Assembly: GCF_000236565.1 (NCBI RefSeq)
Contig: NZ_AHAM01000020.1
Coordinates: 1 to 64,000 of the forward strand
Origin: Mesorhizobium alhagi CCNWXJ12-2
GTDB lineage: Bacteria; Pseudomonadota; Alphaproteobacteria; Rhizobiales; Rhizobiaceae
Direction: 5' to 3'
Length of the DNA stretch: 64,000 nucleotides
Shown here in pieces: positions 29,956 through 38,179 of this stretch (positions are counted from its first letter, which is position 1; each line of letters starts with the position of its first letter). Below the pieces are notes generated by a model. That model ran no database searches, was not told where the DNA came from, and worked only from the letters and a program-made list of their open reading frames with translations. Made by a program: the position numbers and the translations under genes.

Positions 29956-30858
29956 ATGACTGCGGAAGCATTGCCGGCCCATTCGTCAGCCTCGCGCTCG
30001 ACGCAACTCGGCATCGCCGTGATGCTCGTCGGCATCCTCCTGTTCTCGCTCAACGACGTGATGGGCAAGTGGCTGGTCGCGACCTACAGCGTCGGCCAGG
30101 TGCTGCTGATCCGCAGCGCAGCCGCGCTGCTGATCCTGTCGCCATTCATCTGGAAGGCGGGTGTCCGCTCGCTGGTCCGTGTCGAGCAGCCCCGCATGCA
30201 GGTGCTGCGCGTCATCCTGTCCTCGCTGGAAGTCTACTGCTTCTATTTCGCGGTGGTCTATTTGCCGCTCGCCGACGTGATGACCTACTGGCTGGCGGCG
30301 CCGATCTATGTCGCCGCGCTTTCACCCTTCCTGCTCGGCGAGCATGTCGGCTGGCGGCGCTGGACCGCGATCTTCATCGGCTTCGTCGGCGTCATCGTGG
30401 CGCTCGAGCCGTCCGCCGCCACGCTGACCGCTCCGGCGCTGATCTCGATCTTCGGCAGCTTCGCCTTCGCTTTCATGATGCTGTCGGGCCGCTCGCTTCG
30501 CGCCACGCCGGATACGACGCTGGTGTTCTGGCAGACGATCGGTGCAGGCCTGTTCGGGCTCGCCACCGCACCGTTCGGCTGGGTGACGCCGAGCGGGCCG
30601 GACTTCGCACTGCTCGGGCTACTCGGCGTCGTCGCCATGGTCGCGCATGTCTGCGTCAATCGAGCGCTGAAGCTGGCGGACGCCGCGACCGTCGCGCCGT
30701 TCCAGTACACACTGCTTCTGTGGGCGGTGATTTTCGGCTGGCTGGTCTTCGGCGACATCCCGCGGCCGGCCATGCTGGCGGGCGCTGCGATCATCGTGGC
30801 CGCCGGCCTGTTCATCTTCTTCCGCGAACAGCGCGCGAAGAAGAACCCGAGCGCCTAA
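29956..30858 (+). CDS. DMT-superfamily (EamA) permease
   Basis: The 300-residue membrane protein has ten hydrophobic segments in two EamA repeats (LNDVMGKWLVATYSVGQVL in the first, YTLLLWAVIFGWLVFGDIP in the second). It is 10 nt after the dehydratase gene and is probably the last gene of the TRAP operon. Its substrate is unknown. The stop codon is 3 nt from the stop of the convergent aldo/keto reductase fusion. Confidence 0.87.
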   Translation: MTAEALPAHSSASRSTQLGIAVMLVGILLFSLNDVMGKWLVATYSVGQVLLIRSAAALLILSPFIWKAGVRSLVRVEQPRMQVLRVILSSLEVYCFYFAVVYLPLADVMTYWLAAPIYVAALSPFLLGEHVGWRRWTAIFIGFVGVIVALEPSAATLTAPALISIFGSFAFAFMMLSGRSLRATPDTTLVFWQTIGAGLFGLATAPFGWVTPSGPDFALLGLLGVVAMVAHVCVNRALKLADAATVAPFQYTLLLWAVIFGWLVFGDIPRPAMLAGAAIIVAAGLFIFFREQRAKKNPSA

Positions 30859-30861
30859 CGT

Positions 30862-32343
30862 CTACGCTTCCGTAACGACGGCCTCGGCTTCGATCTCGAC
30901 CTCGTAGTCGCCGATGAGATTGCCGGCCTCGATCAACGTGTTAGCCGGCAATACATCGCCGAAAACACGGCCATGTGCGCGCGACACCGGCTCCCAAAGC
31001 GCGGCATCGCGCAGGTAGATACGGGTGCGCACCACGTCTTCTATCCTGCCGCCGAGCGCGGTGATCGAAGCGGCGATCTTGTCGAGGATGTAAGTGGCCT
31101 GCGCGCCGGGGTCGCCGGGAGCGACGCAGCGGTCGGACGCATGGGTAGCCGTCGTGCCGGACACCCGGATCGTGTCCTTGACCCGCACCGCGCGGCTGTA
31201 GCCGGCGATCGGCTCCCAGACGCTGCCCGAAGAGACCCGCAGCCGCCCCGGCCGTCCCGGCACTGGCTCGGCCTTGAACACAGAAGGAATGGCGTCGAGA
31301 TGATGACTCAAGTCGCCGGACGCCGTGAGGTAGGGCGGGCGGCGGTATTCGTCGCCGCAATCGCCGGGGATTGGTTTCGTCCCTGCGAAAGTCTGTTCCA
31401 GCCTCGCTCTGTCCTCGGCGTCGAGCGCGAAGCCGAAGACGTTGAGATTGTCCGAGCGGTGCTCGCTTTCGCCGATCCTGGCGCCGACGATCGCCGCCGC
31501 CACAGCCTCGTGCTCCAGCACCCAGCGCGTCGCGACGTTGGAAATCGAGACGCCATGCTTTTGCGCGATTTCACCTGCCGCCGCCAATATGCCTTGGAAC
31601 GCCGTCCAACCACCCGCCGTGTCGATGAAGCGCTTGTATTTCGAGCGGCTCCAGTCAGCGATTTCGGTCGGCTCGGGCCGGCCCAGCCATTTGTCGGCGA
31701 GGAAGCCGCCGCATAGCGTGCCATAGGCCAGCAGCTTCACGCCGGATCTTTCGCAAAGCTGCGCCAGCGCACCCGCCGCCCGGCGGTCGATGATCGAGAA
31801 TGAAACCTGGTTGGTCGCGACCGGCACGCCGTCGGCCAGCGCCAATGCCAGATGAGCGGCGTCGAAATTGGTGACGCCGAGCGCGCCGATCAGGCCTTCC
31901 TGCCTCAACCGGGCCATTTCGTGCAGCGCGTCGAGCCATGCCGGATGCTCGAAGGTCCACCAGTGGAATTGCAGGAGGTCGATCCTGTCGACGCCGAGCC
32001 GGTCGAGCCGTTCCTGCACACCCTTTCGCACGATTTCCGCAGTCATCGGGCCGGGCTCGGGGCACCATTTGGTGAAAGCCGCCGGCCGGCGCGACGCATT
32101 GGGATAGCGCGCGAGCAGCCGCCCGGCGATCAGTTCGGCGCTGCCATAATGGTCTGCCATGTCGAACGTGTCGAAGCCCGCCTCGGCATAGGCCTGGAGC
32201 GCGTCGGCGGCGCGTTCGGGATCGAGCAGCCTGCCGCCCTTCTCGAGGTCCGCCACCTGCCATAATCCGCAGATCAGCCGGCTGATGTTGTTGTCACCAA
32301 GATCGATGCGGTCGGGACGTCTCTGCATGGAAGGCTCGCTCAT
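30862..32343 (-). CDS. Aldo/keto reductase fused to a RidA-like domain
   Basis: The product has 493 residues. Residues 1 to about 345 are an aldo/keto reductase with the tetrad Asp and Tyr in DMADHYGSAE, Lys in FTKWCPEP and His in QFHWW. Residues from about 365 to the end are a YjgF/RidA fold (DTIRVSGTTATHA, VVRTRIYLRD, EVEIEAEAVV). The Arg that RidA needs for imine hydrolysis, normally in a PAR(S/T) motif, is Asn468 here (LPANTLIEAG), so this domain is probably not a classical imine deaminase. It is coupled to livM by a 4-nt overlap as the last gene of the operon. Substrate unknown; a fusion of these two folds is unusual. Confidence 0.88.
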   Translation of the reverse strand: MSEPSMQRRPDRIDLGDNNISRLICGLWQVADLEKGGRLLDPERAADALQAYAEAGFDTFDMADHYGSAELIAGRLLARYPNASRRPAAFTKWCPEPGPMTAEIVRKGVQERLDRLGVDRIDLLQFHWWTFEHPAWLDALHEMARLRQEGLIGALGVTNFDAAHLALALADGVPVATNQVSFSIIDRRAAGALAQLCERSGVKLLAYGTLCGGFLADKWLGRPEPTEIADWSRSKYKRFIDTAGGWTAFQGILAAAGEIAQKHGVSISNVATRWVLEHEAVAAAIVGARIGESEHRSDNLNVFGFALDAEDRARLEQTFAGTKPIPGDCGDEYRRPPYLTASGDLSHHLDAIPSVFKAEPVPGRPGRLRVSSGSVWEPIAGYSRAVRVKDTIRVSGTTATHASDRCVAPGDPGAQATYILDKIAASITALGGRIEDVVRTRIYLRDAALWEPVSRAHGRVFGDVLPANTLIEAGNLIGDYEVEIEAEAVVTEA

Positions 32344-33326
32344 GGTTCGGATACCGGTTTGCCGGCGCTTCTGGCCAGCCGTCCTATGTGGCGGGAGACG
32401 GTCTTCACCTCGCCCAGAATGCCGCGCGGGCGCAACAGCAGGATGGCGCACAGGCCGACGCCGATCATCACGATCTGTAGCGAGGCAGCACGCGCCTGTT
32501 CGCCCGGCGGGAACAGCGACGCTATCGCGCCCGCCGAACCGGCCCAGATGCCCCAGACCAGGATCGCGCCGAGGATCGCGCCGCGATTGTTGCCGGAGCC
32601 GCCGACGATCAGCATCGCCCAGACCTGGAAGGTCAGCATCGGCATGTAATTGTCGGGCGCGATGAAGCCGATGAAATGCGCCTGCGCGGCGCCGGCGAGG
32701 CCCATGATTGCGCCGCCTATGGCAAATGCCTGCAGCCGGAATCTCGTCGCGCTCTTGCCGAGTGCGAGTGCGGCCGTCTCGTCCTCGCGGATGGCGCGCA
32801 GCACCCGGCCCCAGGGACTGCGCAGCAGCCGCTCCAGAGCGAGATAGAGCGCAAGCACGACCAGGACGAGGACGCCGAGATTGGCGAGACTGAAGGCCAG
32901 CGGATCGCCTGCCAGGCTGGCGAACGGCCGCGGAACGAAACCGATACCGAACGGCCCACCGGTGACCAGCTCCAGGTTGAGTGCGCAGAGTTGCACAGCG
33001 ACGGCGACGCCGAATGTCGCGATGGCGAGATAGTCGGCGCGTAGCCGAATGGTCAGCGCGCCGATCAGGAAGGCGACGAGCCCCGCCGCCAGCGCCGCGC
33101 CCAGCCAGCCGGCGACGATCGGCAGGCCGAAACCGCCGAAGCGGCCAGCCGCATCCGGCGTGGTCAGCAGCGCCGAGACATAGGCTCCGATCGCGACGAA
33201 ACCGGCAATGCCTACATTGAACAGGCCGGTCTGTCCCCACTGGACGTTGAGGCCGAGGCACATGATGGCGTAGGTCAGCGCCATGGTCAGGAAGAAAGCG
33301 CCGTAGGCGACCAGTTCGATGCTCAT
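32340..33326 (-). CDS. livM: Branched-chain-type ABC permease (LivM), second set
   Basis: The 328-residue permease has CLGLNVQWGQTGLFNVGIAGFVAIGAY near the N-terminus and GGSGNNRGAILGAILVWG near the C-terminus, both typical of LivM. Start ATG 33326 overlaps the livH stop (ATGA), and the stop overlaps the aldo/keto reductase start. The binding protein of this set is probably the one at 38180 on the other strand. Confidence 0.92.
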   Translation of the reverse strand: MSIELVAYGAFFLTMALTYAIMCLGLNVQWGQTGLFNVGIAGFVAIGAYVSALLTTPDAAGRFGGFGLPIVAGWLGAALAAGLVAFLIGALTIRLRADYLAIATFGVAVAVQLCALNLELVTGGPFGIGFVPRPFASLAGDPLAFSLANLGVLVLVVLALYLALERLLRSPWGRVLRAIREDETAALALGKSATRFRLQAFAIGGAIMGLAGAAQAHFIGFIAPDNYMPMLTFQVWAMLIVGGSGNNRGAILGAILVWGIWAGSAGAIASLFPPGEQARAASLQIVMIGVGLCAILLLRPRGILGEVKTVSRHIGRLARSAGKPVSEP

Positions 33327-34234
33327 TCCGGCCTCCCGAAAATCCCCTGCGGCCGGAAGAGCAGGACGGCGACCAGGATGACGAAGGCGATGGCAGCACG
33401 CCATTCGGCGCCGACGAACTGCACCGCGAAAGCCTCGGCAAGGCCGACGATCAGCCCGGCGAGCATCGCGCCCGGCACGCTGCCTATACCGCCGAGGATC
33501 GCCGCCGCGAACAGGGGCAACAGCAGGTCGAGGCCCATATAGGGACGGACCTGCACCAGCAGCCCGGCCATGATGCCGGCGACCGCCGCCAGTCCCGCCC
33601 CAAGCAGCCAGACGGTGCGGATCACCTTGCGCACGTCGACGCCGACGACGCCGGCAAGCTGCCGGTTTTCGCTCACCGCCCGCATCGAGCGGCCGATCGC
33701 GGTGCGGGTGAGCAGCAGATGGATGGCGACTACCAGAATTGCGGCGAGCCCAAGCGACAGCAACTGGTCCGGCGTCGCCCTCAGCCCTCCGCCGAGCGGC
33801 AGCGCGATCTGCAGCGCCTTGGTGTAGTAGGCGGGTTTTGCCGTGAAGATGAATTCGAGCAAGCTGCGCAGCGTCAGCGCAGCGCCGAAGCTCGCCATGA
33901 CCAAGATGATGACCGTACTGCGCTGCGCGCGCAGGCGACCGAACAGCATTGCGTCAACCAGGAGCGCAAGCCCGCCGGTCAATGCGATTGCCGCGATCGC
34001 CGCAATCGGCAGCGACCAGCCGAAGGAGAAAGGGCCGATCGGCGCCAGCAGCGAAGGAGCCAGCCAGCCGAGTGCGCCGCTCGCTGCAAGCGCGATGTAG
34101 GCGCCCCATGCCAGGAATTCGCCATGCGCGAAATTGGCGAAGCGCAGGATCGAATAGGTCAGCGTCACGCCGATCGCGCCGAGCCCTATCATCGAGCCGG
34201 TGACCAGCCCGTCCATAAGCGCCTGCGGGTTCAT
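33323..34234 (-). CDS. livH: Branched-chain-type ABC permease (LivH), second set
   Basis: The 303-residue permease has GLVTGSMIGLGAIGVTLTYS, RFANFAHGEFLAWGAY and a GGIGSVPGAMLAG loop, as in LivH. Both ends overlap neighbouring genes by 4 nt (ATGA), so the five genes from livG to the aldo/keto reductase fusion form one tightly coupled operon. Confidence 0.92.
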   Translation of the reverse strand: MNPQALMDGLVTGSMIGLGAIGVTLTYSILRFANFAHGEFLAWGAYIALAASGALGWLAPSLLAPIGPFSFGWSLPIAAIAAIALTGGLALLVDAMLFGRLRAQRSTVIILVMASFGAALTLRSLLEFIFTAKPAYYTKALQIALPLGGGLRATPDQLLSLGLAAILVVAIHLLLTRTAIGRSMRAVSENRQLAGVVGVDVRKVIRTVWLLGAGLAAVAGIMAGLLVQVRPYMGLDLLLPLFAAAILGGIGSVPGAMLAGLIVGLAEAFAVQFVGAEWRAAIAFVILVAVLLFRPQGIFGRPE

Positions 34235-34986
34235 CGGCCAGCCGCCTTCGGAACGTGCCGCGCGCCGAGATAGAGTTCCGCCACGATCGGATCGTCGGCG
34301 AGCGTCGCCGCCGGACCCTCATGGCGCAGCAGCCCTTCGACAAGGATAACCGCTCGGTCGGCGATGGCGAGCGCCGCCTTCACATTCTGCTCGACCAGGA
34401 CGATGGTGACCCCCGTTTCGTTGATCGCCTTCAGCGTCGAGAAAACCTCCGCGACGATCTTCGGGGACAGGCCGGCCGAGGGCTCGTCCAGGATCAGGAC
34501 CGACGGCTCGACGACCAGCGCCCGCGCCACGGCCAGCATCTGCCGCTGGCCGCCCGAAAGCTGGCCGGCGCGCAGCGACGGCCGTACAGCGAGATCGGGA
34601 AACATTCCATAAAGCGCGGCGATGCGATCCTGCCGCCGGTCTTTCGGCAGGATGTTCGCCGCCAGAAGCAGATTCTCATGGATGGAAAGCGTCGCGAAGA
34701 TGTTCTCGGTCTGCGGCACGAACGCCAGGCCGTGTTGGATCTTCTCATGGGCCGGCACAGATGTGATGTCGGCCGCGCCGAGCGATGCCGTTCCGGAATG
34801 CACCGGCACCAGCCCGGCTATCGCCTTGACGAAGGTAGACTTGCCGGCCCCGTTCGGCCCGAGCACCACGACCAGTTCCCCCCTGCGGATCACAAAATCG
34901 ACGCCGCGCACGATCGGCAGGTCGCGCTCGTAGCCGGCGACGAGAGCATGCGTCGAAAGCGCAATGGGCCGTTCGGGCACGCTCAC
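34231..34986 (-). CDS. livF: Branched-chain-type ABC transporter ATPase (LivF), second set
   Basis: The 251-residue ATPase has Walker A GPNGAGKST, signature LSGGQRQM and Walker B VLILDEPSAGLS. GTG 34986 is the preferred start: it overlaps the livG stop in GTGA and begins VSVPERPIAL. Upstream in-frame ATG 35097 lies inside livG. Confidence 0.92.
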   Translation of the reverse strand: MSVPERPIALSTHALVAGYERDLPIVRGVDFVIRRGELVVVLGPNGAGKSTFVKAIAGLVPVHSGTASLGAADITSVPAHEKIQHGLAFVPQTENIFATLSIHENLLLAANILPKDRRQDRIAALYGMFPDLAVRPSLRAGQLSGGQRQMLAVARALVVEPSVLILDEPSAGLSPKIVAEVFSTLKAINETGVTIVLVEQNVKAALAIADRAVILVEGLLRHEGPAATLADDPIVAELYLGARHVPKAAGR

Positions 34987-35792
34987 GCCGCGACCCCGCC
35001 GAGATAAGCTTCGATGACCGCCGGGTTGCGCGCGACCTCGGCCGGCGGCCCTTCGGCCAGGTGCCGCCCAGCCGCCATCACCACGACACGTCCGCAAAGC
35101 CGCGCCACCATTTCCATATTGTGCTCGATCAGCAGCACCGATTTCCCCCGCGCATTGAGGTCGAGAACGCGGTCGATGATGATCTCGAGCAGCGTCGGGT
35201 TGACGCCGGCCGCCGGCTCGTCGAGCAGGATGGTTTCGGGATCGGCCATCAATATGCGGGCAAGTTCGAGCAGCTTGCGCTGCCCGCCGGAAAGCACCCG
35301 CGCCGGTTCATCTTCGAGCCCGGATAGCGTGACGAAATCGAGCAGCGATCGCGCCCGGTCGACGGCGCCCTTCTCCTCGGCGGCGACGCGGCCGGGCTGC
35401 AGGAAATTCCTCCAGATGTGTTCGCCGGCCTGACTCTGGCCGCCGGTCAGCACGTTCTCCAGTACCGTCATCTCCGGAAACGGGCGCGGTATCTGGAACG
35501 TGCGCCCCAGACCGCGCGCGATGCGCCGCTCCGGGCCTTCACCGGACACCTCCTCGCCCGAAATCCGAATCGAGCCGGAGGTGGGCTTCAGGCTTCCGGC
35601 GATCAGGTTGAACAGCGTGGTCTTGCCTGCGCCATTTGGTCCGATAAGCCCCAGCATCTCGCCCCGTTGCAGCGCGATAGACATCCCGTCGACAGCGCGC
35701 AGTCCGCCGAACCGCCTCACCAGATCGCGCGCCTCCACGGGCGCGGCCGTTGCGGAACTCGTCGGTCTTGTTGCGTCGGCGACAGGCGGCAT
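34983..35792 (-). CDS. livG: Branched-chain-type ABC transporter ATPase (LivG), second set
   Basis: The 269-residue ATPase has Walker A GPNGAGKTTLFN, signature LSGGQRKL and Walker B TILLDEPAAGVNP, all normal (compare the altered copy at 17254). It is the first gene of the minus-strand operon and is divergent from the GntR gene. Start ATG 35792. Confidence 0.93.
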   Translation of the reverse strand: MPPVADATRPTSSATAAPVEARDLVRRFGGLRAVDGMSIALQRGEMLGLIGPNGAGKTTLFNLIAGSLKPTSGSIRISGEEVSGEGPERRIARGLGRTFQIPRPFPEMTVLENVLTGGQSQAGEHIWRNFLQPGRVAAEEKGAVDRARSLLDFVTLSGLEDEPARVLSGGQRKLLELARILMADPETILLDEPAAGVNPTLLEIIIDRVLDLNARGKSVLLIEHNMEMVARLCGRVVVMAAGRHLAEGPPAEVARNPAVIEAYLGGVAA

Positions 35793-35827
35793 CGCGGCAT
35801 CCGTGCGTCAAAATTGTGATCGCTGAT

Positions 35828-35839
35828 GTTTGATCAAAC
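35828..35839 (+). promoter_or_regulatory. Palindromic operator in livG/gntR gap
   Basis: GTTTGATCAAAC is a perfect 12-bp palindrome in the 180-bp gap between the divergent livG and gntR genes, 36 bp from the livG start. It is a plausible site for the adjacent GntR regulator, controlling both arms. Inferred from position. Confidence 0.6.
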
Positions 35840-35972
35840 TTTACATCGGCCCCAAACGCAACTAAAAAAAATCCGGATGGCCGCGCTCCGCGGCGTGAAG
35901 TCGAACGGCGGTCACAATGCCCGGACGGGAATGTCAGCGCGCAGTCGAATACGCCCGAACTGGGTTTTTCGC

Positions 35973-36686
35973 ATGAGCCGCCGCGCGCTCTCGCCGGTCG
36001 GCCGCGAAACCCTGCATGACCGCGTCTATGCCGAGCTGCGCCGCTCGCTGATCCACGGCATGTTCGACGCCGGCGACATGCTGCGCATCCAGGATGTCGC
36101 AGAGACGCTGCAGACCAGCACGATGCCGGTTCGCGAGGCGCTCGGCCGGCTCGTGTCCGAACAGGCGCTGGAGGCGCTGCCCAACCGCTCGGTGCGCGTG
36201 CCCGTTATCACCCGCGAAAGGCTGGACGATCTCGCCCGCGCACGCTGCCTGATCGAGGGGCAAATCACCGCGCTCGCTCTGCCCAACCTTTCGAGTGAGG
36301 ATTTCGCAAGACTTCGGCAGCTCACGGTCGAATGCGAGACGGCGTTCCGCGGCGATGAAAAGGACAAGGCGCAGACCACCTCCGAACTCAACCACGCCTT
36401 CCATTTCTACATTTACCGCGCCGCCGGCTCGGACGTGCTGATCCCGATCGTCGAAAGCCTATGGCTGCAGTCCGGCCCTTATGTGCGCGCCGCCGCCCAC
36501 ATCCATGACGAGCGCCGGGACATCCCTGCCACGCATCACCACTGGGCACTGATCGAGGCGCTGGAACGCGGCGACGTCGCCAGCTCCATCAAGGCGCTGA
36601 CTGACGACATCACCCGCTCCTTCAATCTCATCCGTTCCCGCCTCGACGAACAGGACATTCCGGAAAAGGCGGTGAGCTATGCCTGA
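35973..36686 (+). CDS. GntR-family (FCD) regulator
   Basis: The 237-residue regulator has a winged helix (ETLHDRVYAELRRSLIHGMF, IQDVAETLQTSTMPVREALGRL) and a C-terminal FCD domain with ELNHAFHFYIYRAAGS and THHHWALIEAL. ATG 35973 gives the usual short N-terminus; the open frame extends 49 codons upstream through the palindrome and is probably not translated. It overlaps the TIGR04076 gene by 8 nt. Confidence 0.9.
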   Translation: MSRRALSPVGRETLHDRVYAELRRSLIHGMFDAGDMLRIQDVAETLQTSTMPVREALGRLVSEQALEALPNRSVRVPVITRERLDDLARARCLIEGQITALALPNLSSEDFARLRQLTVECETAFRGDEKDKAQTTSELNHAFHFYIYRAAGSDVLIPIVESLWLQSGPYVRAAAHIHDERRDIPATHHHWALIEALERGDVASSIKALTDDITRSFNLIRSRLDEQDIPEKAVSYA

Positions 36687-37026
36687 CGCCCGCGACGATT
36701 CCTTCGAGCTTTACGATCTCCGCGTCGAGGTGACCGCGCCGGAAGGCGGCCCGATCTATTGCGGCGCCAAGGTCGGCGACCATTTCGAGTTGCGCGGCGA
36801 GATGCTGCATTTGCCACCGGGCCAAGGCTTTTCGATCTACTCGCTGGCTGCGCTCTTGCCGCTGCTGCCGGCCAAGCAGCGGCCGACCCACAAGAACGAC
36901 TGGATGACCACCGACGCGGAAGTGGCCTGCCCCGACCCGAACTGCTCGTCCCGCTTCCGTATCACCCGGCTCGGCCTTCGCCGCTTCAGCCATGCCCAGA
37001 CCACGGCGGTGCCGCTCGATGGCTGA
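36679..37026 (+). CDS. TIGR04076-family protein
   Basis: The 115-residue cytosolic protein matches the TIGR04076 pattern: a short beta-rich fold with a CGAKVGDHFELRGEML section, a FSIYSLAALLPLLPAKQR helix and CPDPNC near the C-terminus. The cysteines could bind metal. No function is known for this family. It overlaps both neighbours by 8 nt, so it is made together with the regulator and the aldo/keto reductase, which suggests a role in the same pathway. Confidence 0.8.
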   Translation: MPDARDDSFELYDLRVEVTAPEGGPIYCGAKVGDHFELRGEMLHLPPGQGFSIYSLAALLPLLPAKQRPTHKNDWMTTDAEVACPDPNCSSRFRITRLGLRRFSHAQTTAVPLDG

Positions 37027-38086
37027 CCACACGGCAATGCAGCGCATCCAACTGGCGCCAGGCTACGAAATTTCGCGCGTCATTCGCGGCGGCTGGCAGC
37101 TCGCCGGCGGGCACGGCGCTGTCCGCAGCGACGATCCTATCGCCGATATGATCGCGTTCGCCGACGCCGGCATCACCACCTTCGACTGCGCCGATATCTA
37201 TACCGGCGTCGAGGAACTGATCGGCCGCTTCCGCCTGCGCTACCGCGACTTGCGCGGACAGGAAGCGCTCGACCGCATCCGGGTGCATACGAAATTCGTG
37301 CCCGATCTCGACGTGCTGCCGCGCATAACCAAGGCCTATGTCGAAGGCGTCATCGACCAGTCGCTGCGCCGGCTCAATCTCGAAAGCCTCGACCTCGTGC
37401 AGTTCCATTGGTGGGACTACGACGCGCCGCGCTGGTTGGAGGCGGCGCAATGGCTCGGCGAATTGCGCCGGGAAGGCAAGATCCGCCAGATCGGTGGGAC
37501 CAATTTCGACACCGACCACATGCTCGCTATGATCCAGGGAGGCGTGCCGCTTGTCTCGATGCAGGTGCAATATTCGCTGCTCGACGCCCGTCCGGCCAAG
37601 CGCATGGCGGCCGCGGCCACCCGCCACAGCGTCTCGCTTCTGTGCTACGGCACGGTGGCCGGCGGGTTCCTCGGCGACAAATGGCTGGGCGCCGCCGAGC
37701 CATCGGAGCCGCTCGAGAACCGCTCGCTGGTCAAGTACAAGCTCATCATCGACGATTTCGGCGGCTGGAATCTGTTCCAAACGCTGCTCAAGACCCTGCG
37801 CGGCATAGCAGACCGGCACGGCGTCGATGTCGCGACTGTGGCCAGCGCGGCCATGCTCTCGCGGCCGGGTGTCGCCGGCGTCATCGTCGGCGCGCGCAAC
37901 CGCTCGCACCTCCAGTCCAATCTGGCGATCTCCAGCCTGTCGCTGACTGAAGACGACCATGGCCGGATCGAGGCCGTTCTGGCCATGGCTAATCCGCTCT
38001 CAGGCGACGTCTATGAGCTCGAACGCAACCGGCACGGACGCCACGGCTCGATCATGAAATACAATCTCAACAAGGGAGCCGCCTGA
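37019..38086 (+). CDS. Aldo/keto reductase
   Basis: The 355-residue NAD(P)H-dependent oxidoreductase has tetrad residues Asp and Tyr (FDCADIYTGVEE), Lys (VHTKFVPD) and His (VQFHWWDY). It closely resembles the reductase half of the 30862-32343 fusion (shared QFHWW and GGFLxDKWLG), so the two are likely paralogues acting on related substrates. ATG 37019 overlaps the TIGR04076 stop; ATG 37037 is an alternative. The RidA domain is absent here. Confidence 0.88.
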   Translation: MADHTAMQRIQLAPGYEISRVIRGGWQLAGGHGAVRSDDPIADMIAFADAGITTFDCADIYTGVEELIGRFRLRYRDLRGQEALDRIRVHTKFVPDLDVLPRITKAYVEGVIDQSLRRLNLESLDLVQFHWWDYDAPRWLEAAQWLGELRREGKIRQIGGTNFDTDHMLAMIQGGVPLVSMQVQYSLLDARPAKRMAAAATRHSVSLLCYGTVAGGFLGDKWLGAAEPSEPLENRSLVKYKLIIDDFGGWNLFQTLLKTLRGIADRHGVDVATVASAAMLSRPGVAGVIVGARNRSHLQSNLAISSLSLTEDDHGRIEAVLAMANPLSGDVYELERNRHGRHGSIMKYNLNKGAA

Positions 38087-38179
38087 AGGCCGCGCCTCGG
38101 GAGACGGCGCGAAGATACCGCAAGCAAGAATGAACCAGCGGCCGCGCGCATGCCGGCCTGACAAAAAGGGGAATGCGAC

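Noticed and set aside
30862-33441. An 859-codon open frame covering livM and the AKR-RidA fusion
   Set aside because: Its first 366 codons are a wrong-frame reading of livM. The ATGA overlap at 32340-32343 marks the true start of the fusion.
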